Positions 6,688 to 14,577 of a stretch of 37,709 nt of DNA are shown here, one piece after another. The stretch is taken from assembly GCA_944321145.1 (NCBI GenBank), contig CALUKF010000029.1, forward strand, positions 1-37,709, read 5' to 3'. How positions within the stretch are numbered: position 1 is the stretch's first letter; the number at the start of each line of letters is the position of its first letter. Source of the stretch: an uncultured Odoribacter sp. GTDB lineage: Bacteria; Bacteroidota; Bacteroidia; Bacteroidales; Marinifilaceae. The position numbers and the translations under genes were made by a program. Below the pieces are notes generated by a model. That model did no database searches and was not told the origin of the DNA. It saw nothing but the letters and a program-made list of their open reading frames with translations.

Positions 6688-9192
6688 CTACTTCAGCTTC
6701 CATTCCCGCCACCCCGTCATCCCCGCTGCGGGAATCACCGTCGGAGTCTGCATCTTGCTGTTGTTCACTACGGAAGCCTTCTTCACTTCTCCTGTAATGT
6801 AATCCCCCAACTCGCCGAGCGTCACCTCGCCCCGCGTCTCTTGCAATTTCTTCAGCAGGAAGTAAGTGAACATCCCATGCCCCTTCTCTGCATACTGGTA
6901 AGCTGTCTCGTCCCCCTGTGCTGCCGTGAACACCACCATGTTCCCCTGCGGGGCTTCCTCCCGCACTTTGATGGCAACGCCACGTGCCGCCGTCATCATT
7001 CCGCTCTCACGCTTCGTCCCGCTGAAGCAGGCATCCAGGAACACCGTCACGCTCTCCGCCGGCACGCCGTTCAGCGTGGCATAAAAGTCCGCCAACGAAA
7101 AACCCGTCCCTGTATTGCTCCCGTAGCCGTCTGCCGGCAACAGATATGCACCCCGGCTGGATTCGTCCGGAATCCCGTGCCCGGCATAATACACAATGGC
7201 TTTCGCCTCTCCGTTGTATGCCGACAGCACCTGCCGCAACCAGTCCAACTCAAATTTCATATTATTGAGTGTCGCGTCCTTCAGCACGTGGACATTCTTT
7301 GCCGGAATGCCCAACGTCTTGCGGCAATACTCGGCAAACACCTCCGCATCGTTTCCTGCAAACGGCACCCGCGCCTCGTGCTGGTAATGCTCATTGCCAA
7401 TCACCACCGCAAAAGTATTTGCCGCCGTCCCGCCCGTCACGGGAATATTCACATCCACACTCCGGTCTGTCACCACCGGCATCACCGGCACCTCACGCCG
7501 CACCGGGTCATTTCCCAAATTCACCTGCAGCGCCGGGAGGTTCAGTGCCAATTCTTCCCCGCCCGATTCCACCGGAACCGTGTTGCGATAGGTTTTCCCA
7601 TCCAGGGTCACGTCCAATGCCACCAATGCCAACCGGTCGTCCCGAATACCGTAAGTCGGCTTCACCCGCGCTTCATTGAAATTTGCCTTGAAAGCCGGAG
7701 CCTCGTCCAGCGGCACTTGGACATATTGTTCGCCCCAATCGCCCAAGTCGATGGCATAGACGCTGTAATCCGCATCGTATCGTCCCAATGTACAAGGCAA
7801 ATTGTCCGGTTCCATCTTCGCAATATAGCCCCGCCGCGCCTTTTCAGTCAGTTCCTTGACCCGCGCGTCCCGCGTCTGCGGGGTCACCCGCTGCTGCCAT
7901 TGGGCAGTCGTCTCAAATTCCCTCTTCTGCTGCCATTCCCGCAAATCCCTGGCAATCACACCCAAGGCATAATAACTATACGTCTGTTTAAGGGCATCCA
8001 CATCCACCGGCGTCGCATCGAAAGGTCCTTCTCCTTCCGGATAGATATACGCCACGCTCGAATTCAATCCCGTCACCTCCGTCAGCGCATCACAACCCGC
8101 AAACGCCTTGCTCCAAATCTCCTGGATGGAAAAGGGCAAATCTATCCGCCTCAATGCCTTGCAATTGGAAAATGCCCCTGCGCCAATGACCTCCAAATTC
8201 TGCGACAACACCACATCTTCCAGCTTCGGATTGCCCCCGAAAGCCCCCTTCCCGATTTTCGTCACCGAATTGCCCATGTCCACCTGGGTCAATTTCCCTT
8301 GCACCTTGTCATTCCAGAAAGCATAATCCCCAATCGCCCCTACATTATTCAGGAACAGCACAATGGTCATGCTCGGGCAAATCTTGGGCACATTCACGTC
8401 GATGGACTCCGCATCCGACAGCCCCAGCACCTGGATGCCGTTCAGGAAATAAGTATTGTGGTTCTTATACAGCGACAGCAGCGTCTCGTAGCTCATGCAA
8501 ACGCCCCAATTATATTGATGGTCAATCTCCCGCTCGTTTGTCACAGACTTCAAATGCTGCGGCAAAAACAACACGCCTAAATTGCGGCAACCGGAAAAAA
8601 CGCCTAAATTCAATTGTGTCAAATCCGTCAAATACAAATTCACCATGTTCAGATTCTCACACCACCAAAACACATTGTAACCTAAATCCTGCAGTCCGCC
8701 GGGTATTACCGCCTCTTTCAGCGAAATACAATACGCAAACGCCCGGTCCCCAATGCTCTTCAACGTCGTCGGGAACACCACCTCCTCCAATGCCCCGCAG
8801 CTGCTGAACGCACTGCTATAAATATCCTGCACGCCTTCCTCAATCACGACCCGCTGCAACGCCCGTTGCCCGGCAAATGCTGCCTTGCCGATATACCGCA
8901 CACTGCCCGGCACCGTGATTTCCTCCACCACGTCGCCCCACTCCCCGTTCTTTTCCTTCTTGTTCTTCACCACCGTCACGGGATAGGACTGCTTCCCCAC
9001 CGTAATCTCGGCAGGAATCGCAAATTGCTTCACTTTCAACTCGCTGGCACAAACCGCCGCCTCCCCGTTGCCCAACAATTCATACGTCACCCCGTCCACC
9101 TTCACTTCCTTTCCTGCAGGTGCAGCCCCCTGTGCCCCGCTGCCTGTCCCTAAGACAAGCCCAACCACCAAACAAAAAATCCATGCTTTCAT
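6688..9192 (-). CDS. Exported BspA-type LRR protein with C-terminal caspase (C14) domain
   Basis: An 834-residue predicted exported cysteine protease. The chosen start (ATG at 9192) gives the signal peptide MKAWIFCLVVGLVLGTGSGAQG and has AGAGG upstream on the coding strand; the frame also has an ATG 24 bp earlier. Residues about 25-370 are BspA/LRR_5-type repeats (I-G-x-x-A-F-x-x-C-x-x-L pattern, for example SIGDRAFAYCISLKEAVIP). A middle region (about 370-590) has no domain I recognise. Residues about 593-830 form a caspase-like peptidase: FAVVIGNEHY strand, His672 in YYAGHG, Cys722 in LDACFSG. The Asp before the catalytic Cys region (DACFSG) is the pattern of metacaspase-type enzymes, which prefer Arg/Lys at P1; that specificity is inference. 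It lies between a DUF4384 gene and a transglutaminase-like gene. Confidence 0.85.
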   Translation of the reverse strand: MKAWIFCLVVGLVLGTGSGAQGAAPAGKEVKVDGVTYELLGNGEAAVCASELKVKQFAIPAEITVGKQSYPVTVVKNKKEKNGEWGDVVEEITVPGSVRYIGKAAFAGQRALQRVVIEEGVQDIYSSAFSSCGALEEVVFPTTLKSIGDRAFAYCISLKEAVIPGGLQDLGYNVFWWCENLNMVNLYLTDLTQLNLGVFSGCRNLGVLFLPQHLKSVTNEREIDHQYNWGVCMSYETLLSLYKNHNTYFLNGIQVLGLSDAESIDVNVPKICPSMTIVLFLNNVGAIGDYAFWNDKVQGKLTQVDMGNSVTKIGKGAFGGNPKLEDVVLSQNLEVIGAGAFSNCKALRRIDLPFSIQEIWSKAFAGCDALTEVTGLNSSVAYIYPEGEGPFDATPVDVDALKQTYSYYALGVIARDLREWQQKREFETTAQWQQRVTPQTRDARVKELTEKARRGYIAKMEPDNLPCTLGRYDADYSVYAIDLGDWGEQYVQVPLDEAPAFKANFNEARVKPTYGIRDDRLALVALDVTLDGKTYRNTVPVESGGEELALNLPALQVNLGNDPVRREVPVMPVVTDRSVDVNIPVTGGTAANTFAVVIGNEHYQHEARVPFAGNDAEVFAEYCRKTLGIPAKNVHVLKDATLNNMKFELDWLRQVLSAYNGEAKAIVYYAGHGIPDESSRGAYLLPADGYGSNTGTGFSLADFYATLNGVPAESVTVFLDACFSGTKRESGMMTAARGVAIKVREEAPQGNMVVFTAAQGDETAYQYAEKGHGMFTYFLLKKLQETRGEVTLGELGDYITGEVKKASVVNNSKMQTPTVIPAAGMTGWREWKLK

Positions 9193-9222
9193 AACCGACC
9201 TCTTCTCGTTCATCATTCATCG

Positions 9223-10095
9223 TTAATCCTTAATCAAAATCCCTTTCACCTCCACCCGCATCTCCGGGTCTTGCTTCCGGCATTTGAACAGCCATTCCTG
9301 GAACTCCTCGTAGGGCAATTCCCTCAGCTGCAATCCTTCCCCGGCATAATCCACTGCCTTGGTAAACAATTGCGGAGAGAATATCACGTAAATCTGGTTC
9401 AACTCCCCGTCCCGACTGCACGTCATCGTGTACTCGTCCACAATGCTCCGTTCTTCCACCGGCACGTCGTCAAGCGAAAAAAACACATAATGCCGGTTGC
9501 CCTCGATGGCGACCCGTCCCCCCGTATCGTTCCGGTAAGGCAACAGGCAATACGCCGTTCCTTCCGCATCCAGCAGGTACACCGTCAGGAAACCGTCCAC
9601 CGGCGACCGGAACGACAGGTAAAGGTCGTCCCCGTTCCGGAATTCCTCGCCCTCAAAACGGTCTTCCGTCCCGTTGCGCAACACCTTCGCCTGGAAATCC
9701 ACCGCCGCGTTCACGATTTCGCGGATCACCCCCTTCACCCGCACCGTCACTGCCAGCATCCCGTCCTCGTAAGCGATGTCATATTCCGGCTCCCCGTCCG
9801 TCCGGAGCCATTCGCCTCTCACCTCGCTCGCCCCAAGCGAGAGCAGCGAAACATCCGATTTTCCATTCTCATTCCTAACCCGCGTCGCATTGCTTTGCGT
9901 CACAATCGTTCCAAAAGCATCCGCAATCGCCTGCAACTGTGCCCGTTGCAAAGCCACCCGCCGAGCCTCCTCAATCGAAACATGCTCCGGGGCATAATAC
10001 GTATAGGTCGCCGTCACCCGTTCTGTTTTCTGGGCAACGGCAACCGCTTGCAACCCAATGCAAAAACAAACCGCTAAAAACCAACGGGACAACAT
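9223..10095 (-). CDS. Exported DUF4384-domain protein
   Basis: A 290-residue protein beginning at the ATG at 10095 (MLSRWFLAVCFCIGLQAVAVAQ, signal peptide). Upstream codons of the open frame overlap the preceding gene and are rejected. The N-terminal half (about 25-135: ALQRAQLQAIADAFGT and the following beta-rich part) resembles LPP20/FlgT-like domains. The C-terminal half (about 150-290) fits DUF4384, with DLYLSFRSPVDGFLTVYLL and a later YVIFS strand. DUF4384 is often fused to caspase-family peptidases in bacteria. Here it is a separate gene next to one, so it may be the partner or regulatory domain of the caspase. One base separates it from the preceding gene's stop codon, suggesting translational coupling. 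Confidence 0.72.
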   Translation of the reverse strand: MLSRWFLAVCFCIGLQAVAVAQKTERVTATYTYYAPEHVSIEEARRVALQRAQLQAIADAFGTIVTQSNATRVRNENGKSDVSLLSLGASEVRGEWLRTDGEPEYDIAYEDGMLAVTVRVKGVIREIVNAAVDFQAKVLRNGTEDRFEGEEFRNGDDLYLSFRSPVDGFLTVYLLDAEGTAYCLLPYRNDTGGRVAIEGNRHYVFFSLDDVPVEERSIVDEYTMTCSRDGELNQIYVIFSPQLFTKAVDYAGEGLQLRELPYEEFQEWLFKCRKQDPEMRVEVKGILIKD

Positions 10096-10096
10096 C

Positions 10097-10774
10097 TTAC
10101 TTCCCGGATAAGATTTGCTCCAACTTCTTGTGCAAATCCTCGCTCTTCTTTTCCAATTCGCCGCGCAAAGCATTCTTCGCTGCTTCCTTTGCCATCTCAG
10201 CATTGTAAGCAATGCGCACCAGCACCTCCTTGTTCTTATTCTTCAGCGTGCGGTACATTTCCACGAGCGGAATCGTCCTGCCGATGCTCTGCGAAATCAG
10301 GGTCTTGCCCGCAGCCACCGTTTCCACAAGGGAAGCCGCTTCCCCTTCCGACAACTGCTTGTTTGCCACAGAATTGTCTATCAACGTGGTGATTTCTGTC
10401 TGAATTTGCCCGGCAAGGTTCTGCTTTGCCAGTTCCTGTGCCTGGAACTTGGCGGCATCATAATTCTCGCCAATGCTCATCGCCTCGCCCATCAAATACT
10501 TCGGATAACCGTAATCATCCGTCTCATACTGCATCAAATACGCCTTGTCCAATTGCTTCTCGATGGGCAATGCCCCCGGCGTCACCGTCCACCCCTCCTT
10601 CTCATAGCCCTTGGCATCCTTGCGGGCATCTTTGCTCGCTTTCTGGTTCAACTGCTCGCGCGTGTATTTTTCCACGGCTTTCCGGTCGCGTACCTCTTCC
10701 CGGGTGTTCTGTGCCGATGCCACCGTCGCCATCAGCATCCCCGCCAAAACCAAAATACTTAATCTTGCTTTCAT
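10097..10774 (-). CDS. Exported LPP20-like hypothetical protein (first gene of the caspase operon)
   Basis: A 225-residue protein from the ATG at 10774 with signal peptide MKARLSILVLAGMLMATVASAQ. The mature part is highly charged and helical (TREEVRDRKAVEKYTREQL...). It contains a segment AKFQAQELAKQNLAGQIQTEI followed by LISQSIGRTIPLVEMYRTLKNKNKEVLVRIAY that matches the LPP20-like pattern of a helix packed on beta strands. It ends in a Lys/Glu-rich helix (AAKNALRGELEKKSEDLHKKLEQIL), possibly coiled coil. Function is unknown. It is the promoter-proximal gene of the operon, and its stop codon is followed after one base by the start of the DUF4384 gene. No lipobox Cys is present, so it is predicted periplasmic or surface-secreted rather than a lipoprotein. 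Confidence 0.7.
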   Translation of the reverse strand: MKARLSILVLAGMLMATVASAQNTREEVRDRKAVEKYTREQLNQKASKDARKDAKGYEKEGWTVTPGALPIEKQLDKAYLMQYETDDYGYPKYLMGEAMSIGENYDAAKFQAQELAKQNLAGQIQTEITTLIDNSVANKQLSEGEAASLVETVAAGKTLISQSIGRTIPLVEMYRTLKNKNKEVLVRIAYNAEMAKEAAKNALRGELEKKSEDLHKKLEQILSGK

Positions 10775-10814
10775 CCGATTCCAATTATTTATTAAAACAA
10801 ACATTCGATACCCG

Positions 10815-10844
10815 CAAAGATAAACTAATTTTTCAACCGACAAA
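10815..10844 (-). promoter_or_regulatory. Promoter of the four-gene caspase operon
   Basis: On the minus strand: TTTG (10844-10841), an 18-nt spacer, then TATCTTTG (10822-10815), a full match to TAnnTTTG. The predicted start of transcription near 10808 leaves a leader of about 34 nt before the first ATG of the operon. Confidence 0.75.
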
Positions 10845-10892
10845 AAAATTCCCCGTTAATTTTCAAAGAACCTTGCCCGCTCCTGAAAAAGG

Positions 10893-11126
10893 CATACTCC
10901 CCGCTTAGACCCCTCCCTAAATTCCAGTTACGCCACAGCTATTTCAGAGTTACGTGAGAGCTTCTATCTTCGTTCGTTATTCGATTATCCTTCGATTCTC
11001 GTTCGATTAAAATCGAAGAATATTCGAAGAATTATCAAAAAACAAACAAGAATTATACATCAGACAATATTCAGGCATTTATCTGGCATAACTGCTATTC
11101 AGGGAGGGGTCTAAGCGGGGAGTATG
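10893..11126. repeat. MITE-like element A: 26-bp perfect terminal inverted repeats
   Basis: Positions 10893-10918 and 11101-11126 are perfect inverted copies (26 of 26). Each end starts with CATACTCC read inward. Inside the arms, a second weaker inverted match (CAGTTACGCCA versus CAGTTATGCCA) extends the pairing. The 234-bp unit has no coding potential. No target-site duplication is obvious. The interior carries an 11-bp periodic array (10969-11034). It could be a non-autonomous mobile element or a large structured intergenic repeat. Confidence 0.8.
10969..11034. repeat. Six 11-bp units with TTCGATT / TCGAAGAAT cores
   Basis: Consecutive 11-bp units start at 10969, 10980, 10991, 11002, 11013 and 11024. 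The first four begin TTCGTTC, TTCGATT, TTCGATT, TTCGATT. The last two begin TCGAAGAAT, an approximate inverse of the same core. The spacing equals about one helical turn. The array sits in the middle of element A. Confidence 0.75.
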
Positions 11127-11155
11127 ACCTATCGTAATGCGGCAAACAAAAAGAA

Positions 11156-11319
11156 GGCTGTATCAAAATGCCTTTTTTTCATACTCCCTCCCCCCTTCGG
11201 GGTACTCCCCCTAGCTTAGGGGAAGAGTTTAAAATATCTGGCAATCAAGCACCTCCACTAAGCTAGGGGAGGTTGCTGCGAAGCAGACGGAGGAGTATGA
11301 TAGGCATTTTGATACAGCC
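11156..11319. terminator. carB terminator hairpin carrying palindromic element B in its loop
   Basis: An 18-bp perfect outer stem (11156-11173 with 11302-11319) is followed, on the minus strand, by a T-rich tract (TTCTTTTTGTTT), as expected for the terminator of carB. Between the arms lies a palindromic core at 11180-11299. It begins CATACTCC and ends GGAGTATG, the same termini as element A, and has an inner 12-bp stem CCCTAGCTTAG/CTAAGCTAGGG. Together the two elements fill most of the gene-free stretch 10775-11361; the rest of that stretch is the operon promoter and short AT-rich sequence. Confidence 0.75.
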
Positions 11320-11361
11320 CTCCAAATAGACATAAATTCCCGATGAGGGAAGGGGAGGGGG

Positions 11362-14300
11362 TTAATATTCATCCCAGGCCTTGATGGCGAGGTCTTCTTT
11401 GCGGACTTTGCAGAAGGCGTAGATGAAGGCGCTTGCCAGACGGGCGTTGGTGATGAGGGGGATGTTGAAATCTACGGCGGCACGGCGGATTTTGTAACCG
11501 TTATCCAATTCGCGGACCGTGTGGTTTTTAGGGATGTTCACGACCAAGCCGAATTGCTTCCGGCGGAGGCAGTCCATCACGTTGGGTTGCTGCGCTTCGT
11601 CCGGCCAATACAATTCTGTCACAGGCACATCATGCTCCCGAAAGAAACGCGCTGTGCCGGAAGTTGCAAAAATCCGGTAACCTTTGTCTGCCAGCATCCG
11701 CACGGGGTCCAAGAGTTCCGCCTTGCTGCGGCTCGGTCCGGAAGAGACCAGGATATCCCGTTCCGGCAGGGCATAGCCCACAGATACCATGCTTTTGAGC
11801 AATGCTTCGTAATAAGTCTCTCCGAGGCAGCCTACTTCGCCCGTAGAGGACATGTCCACGCCAAGCACGGGGTCTGCTTTCAGGAGGCGGGCAAAGGAAA
11901 ACTGGGAAGCCTTCACGCCCACATAATCCAGGTCAAACACCGATTTATTCAACGCCTCCACCCGTTCGCCGAGCATGATGCGGGTTGCCAATTCAATGAA
12001 ATTGCATTTCAGCACCTTCGACACGAAGGGGAAACTGCGCGATGCCCGCAAGTTGCATTCTATCACCTTGATGTCGTTGTCCTTGGCGAGGAACTGCATA
12101 TTGAAAGGACCGGAAATGTCCAGTTCTTTCGCAATAGAGCGGGCAATCTTCTTGATACGCCGCATGGTCTCCACATAGAGTTTCTGTGCAGGAAAAACAA
12201 CGGTGGCGTCACCGGAATGCACACCGGCAAACTCCACGTGTTCGCTGATGGCGTATGCCTTGATGTCGCCGTTTTGTGCTACGGCGTCGATTTCCACTTC
12301 TTTCGCCTGCTCAATAAATTCGGTCACTACGACCGGATGCTCTTTGGATACCTCTGCTGCCAAGTCGAGGAAATGCGACAATTCCCGACGGTCGGACACC
12401 ACATTCATTGCCGCGCCGGAAAGCACGTAGGAAGGACGGATGAGCACGGGGAAACCCACTTCGTCCACAAAACTGTATATTGACTCCAAATCCGTCAATT
12501 CCCGCCAGCGGGGCTGGTCGATGCCCAGGCGGTCGCAGAGGGAAGAGAATTTCTGGCGGTCTTCTGCCCGGTCGATGGACTCTGCCGAAGTGCCCAAAAT
12601 CGGGACATGCTCACCCTTCAGCCGCATGGCTAAATTATTGGGAATCTGACCACCTGTGGAAACAATCAAACCACGGGGCTGCTCCAGGTCTACGATGTCC
12701 ATTACCCGCTCGAAGGACAGTTCGTCGAAATAAAGGCGGTCGCAGGTGTCGTAGTCCGTGCTCACCGTCTCGGGGTTGTAGTTAATCATCACGGAACGGT
12801 AGCCCATCTGCTTGATGGTATGGAGCGCGCTCACGCCACACCAGTCGAACTCTACACTGCTCCCGATGCGGTAAGCGCCGGAACCAAGGACTATGACCGA
12901 ACGCCCATCGTGCTCATAGCAGACATCATTTCCCGCCCCATGGTAAGTGACGTAAAGATAATTCGTCCGGGCAGGATATTCCCCGGCAAGCGTATCTATT
13001 TGCTTGACACAAGGAAGAATGCCACACTTTTTACGGTAGGCGCGCACCTCCAACATCCGTTCGTGCAGGGAGCGGCTGCCGTCTTTCACCGCCAGGCGGG
13101 CAATCTGGAAATCCGAAAAACCAGCCTGCTTCGCCTTGCGCAAAAGAACCGGGCTAATGCCCTCAAGGACAGCGTACCTGTCTAACTCCTCCTTCAAACG
13201 GTGGATGTTCAGCAAACGCTCCAAGAACCAAGGGTCGATGCGGGTCTTGCCGTGGATTTCCTCCACCGTATCTCCCCGGTCGAAAGCGGCAGCAATGGCA
13301 AAAATGCGCTTGTCCGTGGGATTTTCCAATTCCTCATCAATGTCAGCGATTTTCACACTGTTGCCCACGAAGCCGTGCATGCCTTGCCCCACCATGCGCA
13401 AGCCTTTCTGGATGGCTTCCTCAAAAGTGCGCCCGATGGACATGACTTCGCCTACACTTTTCATGGAAGAGCCCAGTAATTTCGACACCCCGTCGAACTT
13501 GCCCAAATCCCAACGGGGAATCTTGCACACCACATAATCCAATGTCGGCTCGAAACAAGCGGTCGTCACCTTTGTCACCGAGTTTTTCACCTCATGCAGC
13601 CCGTACCCCAGCCCCAGTTTGGCAGCGACAAACGCCAAGGGATAGCCCGTCGCCTTGGATGCCAGCGCACTCGAACGGGAAAGGCGGGCATTGACTTCAA
13701 TCACACGATAATCCTCGGAATCAGGGTCTAAAGCGTATTGCACGTTGCACTCCCCAATGATACCGATGTGGCGGATGATACGGATAGCAATGGCACGCAA
13801 TTTATGGTATTCGCTGTTGCTCAAGGTCTGCGAGGGGGCAACCACGATGCTCTCGCCGGTGTGAATGCCGAGGGGATCGAAATTTTCCATGTTGCACACC
13901 GTAATGCAATTATCATAGCGGTCGCGCATGACCTCGTACTCCACCTCCTTCCAGCCTTTCAATGACTCCTCGACCAGAATTTGCGGGGAATAGGAAAAGG
14001 CACTGGCAGCCAGGCGTTCCAATTCTTCGCGGTTGGCACAAAAACCGGAACCCAAACCGCCCAGCGTGTAAGCAGCACGCACAATGAGGGGATAGCCCAA
14101 CTCTTCTGCAGCAGCCAAGGCTTCGTCGAGGGTGTTGGCAGCTACGCTGCGCGGGGTTTTCACGCCGATTTCTTTCAGTTTACGGGCGAAAATCTCACGG
14201 TCTTCCGTATCGATGATTGCCTGTACAGGCGTACCTAACACCTGTACGCCATACTTTTCCAAAACGCCCCGCCGGTACAATTCCACACCACAATTCAAGG

Positions 14301-14577
14301 CTGTCTGCCCGCCAAAAGAAAGCAGGATGCCATCGGGACGTTCCTTTTTGATGACCTCCTCGACATATTCCGGCGTGACCGGCAGGTAGTAAATCTTGTC
14401 TGCCACCCCCTCTGAGGTCTGCACTGTGGCAATGTTCGGATTGATTAAGACACTGTACTTCCCTTCTTCGCGGATGGCTTTTAACGCCTGGGAACCGGAA
14501 TAATCGAATTCGCCTGCCTGTCCGATTTTCAAAGCACCGGAGCCTAAGAGCAATATTTTGTTCACTTCTTTCATCAT
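11362..14577 (-). CDS. carB: Carbamoyl-phosphate synthase large subunit
   Basis: A 1071-residue synthetase subunit that makes carbamoyl phosphate from bicarbonate, ammonia delivered by CarA, and two ATP, feeding pyrimidine and arginine synthesis. Both ATP-grasp halves are visible. The first begins ILLLGSGALKIGQAGEFDYSGSQA and includes SFGGQTALNCG and IEVNARLSRSSALASKATGYPLA. The second begins VIVLGSGAYRIGSSVEFDW and includes STGGQIPNNLA and VIECNLRASRSFPFVSK. The C-terminal MGS-like allosteric domain follows (GYRIFATSGTARFF). Length is normal. The ATG overlaps the carA stop by 4 nt (ATGA), so the two subunits are translationally coupled. A second ATG directly follows the first. Confidence 0.97.
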   Translation of the reverse strand: MMKEVNKILLLGSGALKIGQAGEFDYSGSQALKAIREEGKYSVLINPNIATVQTSEGVADKIYYLPVTPEYVEEVIKKERPDGILLSFGGQTALNCGVELYRRGVLEKYGVQVLGTPVQAIIDTEDREIFARKLKEIGVKTPRSVAANTLDEALAAAEELGYPLIVRAAYTLGGLGSGFCANREELERLAASAFSYSPQILVEESLKGWKEVEYEVMRDRYDNCITVCNMENFDPLGIHTGESIVVAPSQTLSNSEYHKLRAIAIRIIRHIGIIGECNVQYALDPDSEDYRVIEVNARLSRSSALASKATGYPLAFVAAKLGLGYGLHEVKNSVTKVTTACFEPTLDYVVCKIPRWDLGKFDGVSKLLGSSMKSVGEVMSIGRTFEEAIQKGLRMVGQGMHGFVGNSVKIADIDEELENPTDKRIFAIAAAFDRGDTVEEIHGKTRIDPWFLERLLNIHRLKEELDRYAVLEGISPVLLRKAKQAGFSDFQIARLAVKDGSRSLHERMLEVRAYRKKCGILPCVKQIDTLAGEYPARTNYLYVTYHGAGNDVCYEHDGRSVIVLGSGAYRIGSSVEFDWCGVSALHTIKQMGYRSVMINYNPETVSTDYDTCDRLYFDELSFERVMDIVDLEQPRGLIVSTGGQIPNNLAMRLKGEHVPILGTSAESIDRAEDRQKFSSLCDRLGIDQPRWRELTDLESIYSFVDEVGFPVLIRPSYVLSGAAMNVVSDRRELSHFLDLAAEVSKEHPVVVTEFIEQAKEVEIDAVAQNGDIKAYAISEHVEFAGVHSGDATVVFPAQKLYVETMRRIKKIARSIAKELDISGPFNMQFLAKDNDIKVIECNLRASRSFPFVSKVLKCNFIELATRIMLGERVEALNKSVFDLDYVGVKASQFSFARLLKADPVLGVDMSSTGEVGCLGETYYEALLKSMVSVGYALPERDILVSSGPSRSKAELLDPVRMLADKGYRIFATSGTARFFREHDVPVTELYWPDEAQQPNVMDCLRRKQFGLVVNIPKNHTVRELDNGYKIRRAAVDFNIPLITNARLASAFIYAFCKVRKEDLAIKAWDEY

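Noticed and set aside
6583-8580. 665-codon open frame on the plus strand across the caspase gene
   Set aside because: Rich in His, Arg and Pro, with no domain, and antisense to the LRR-caspase gene that has clear motifs.
10969-11034. 11-bp array as a CRISPR
   Set aside because: Units are far too short and contiguous, with no spacers and no cas genes nearby.
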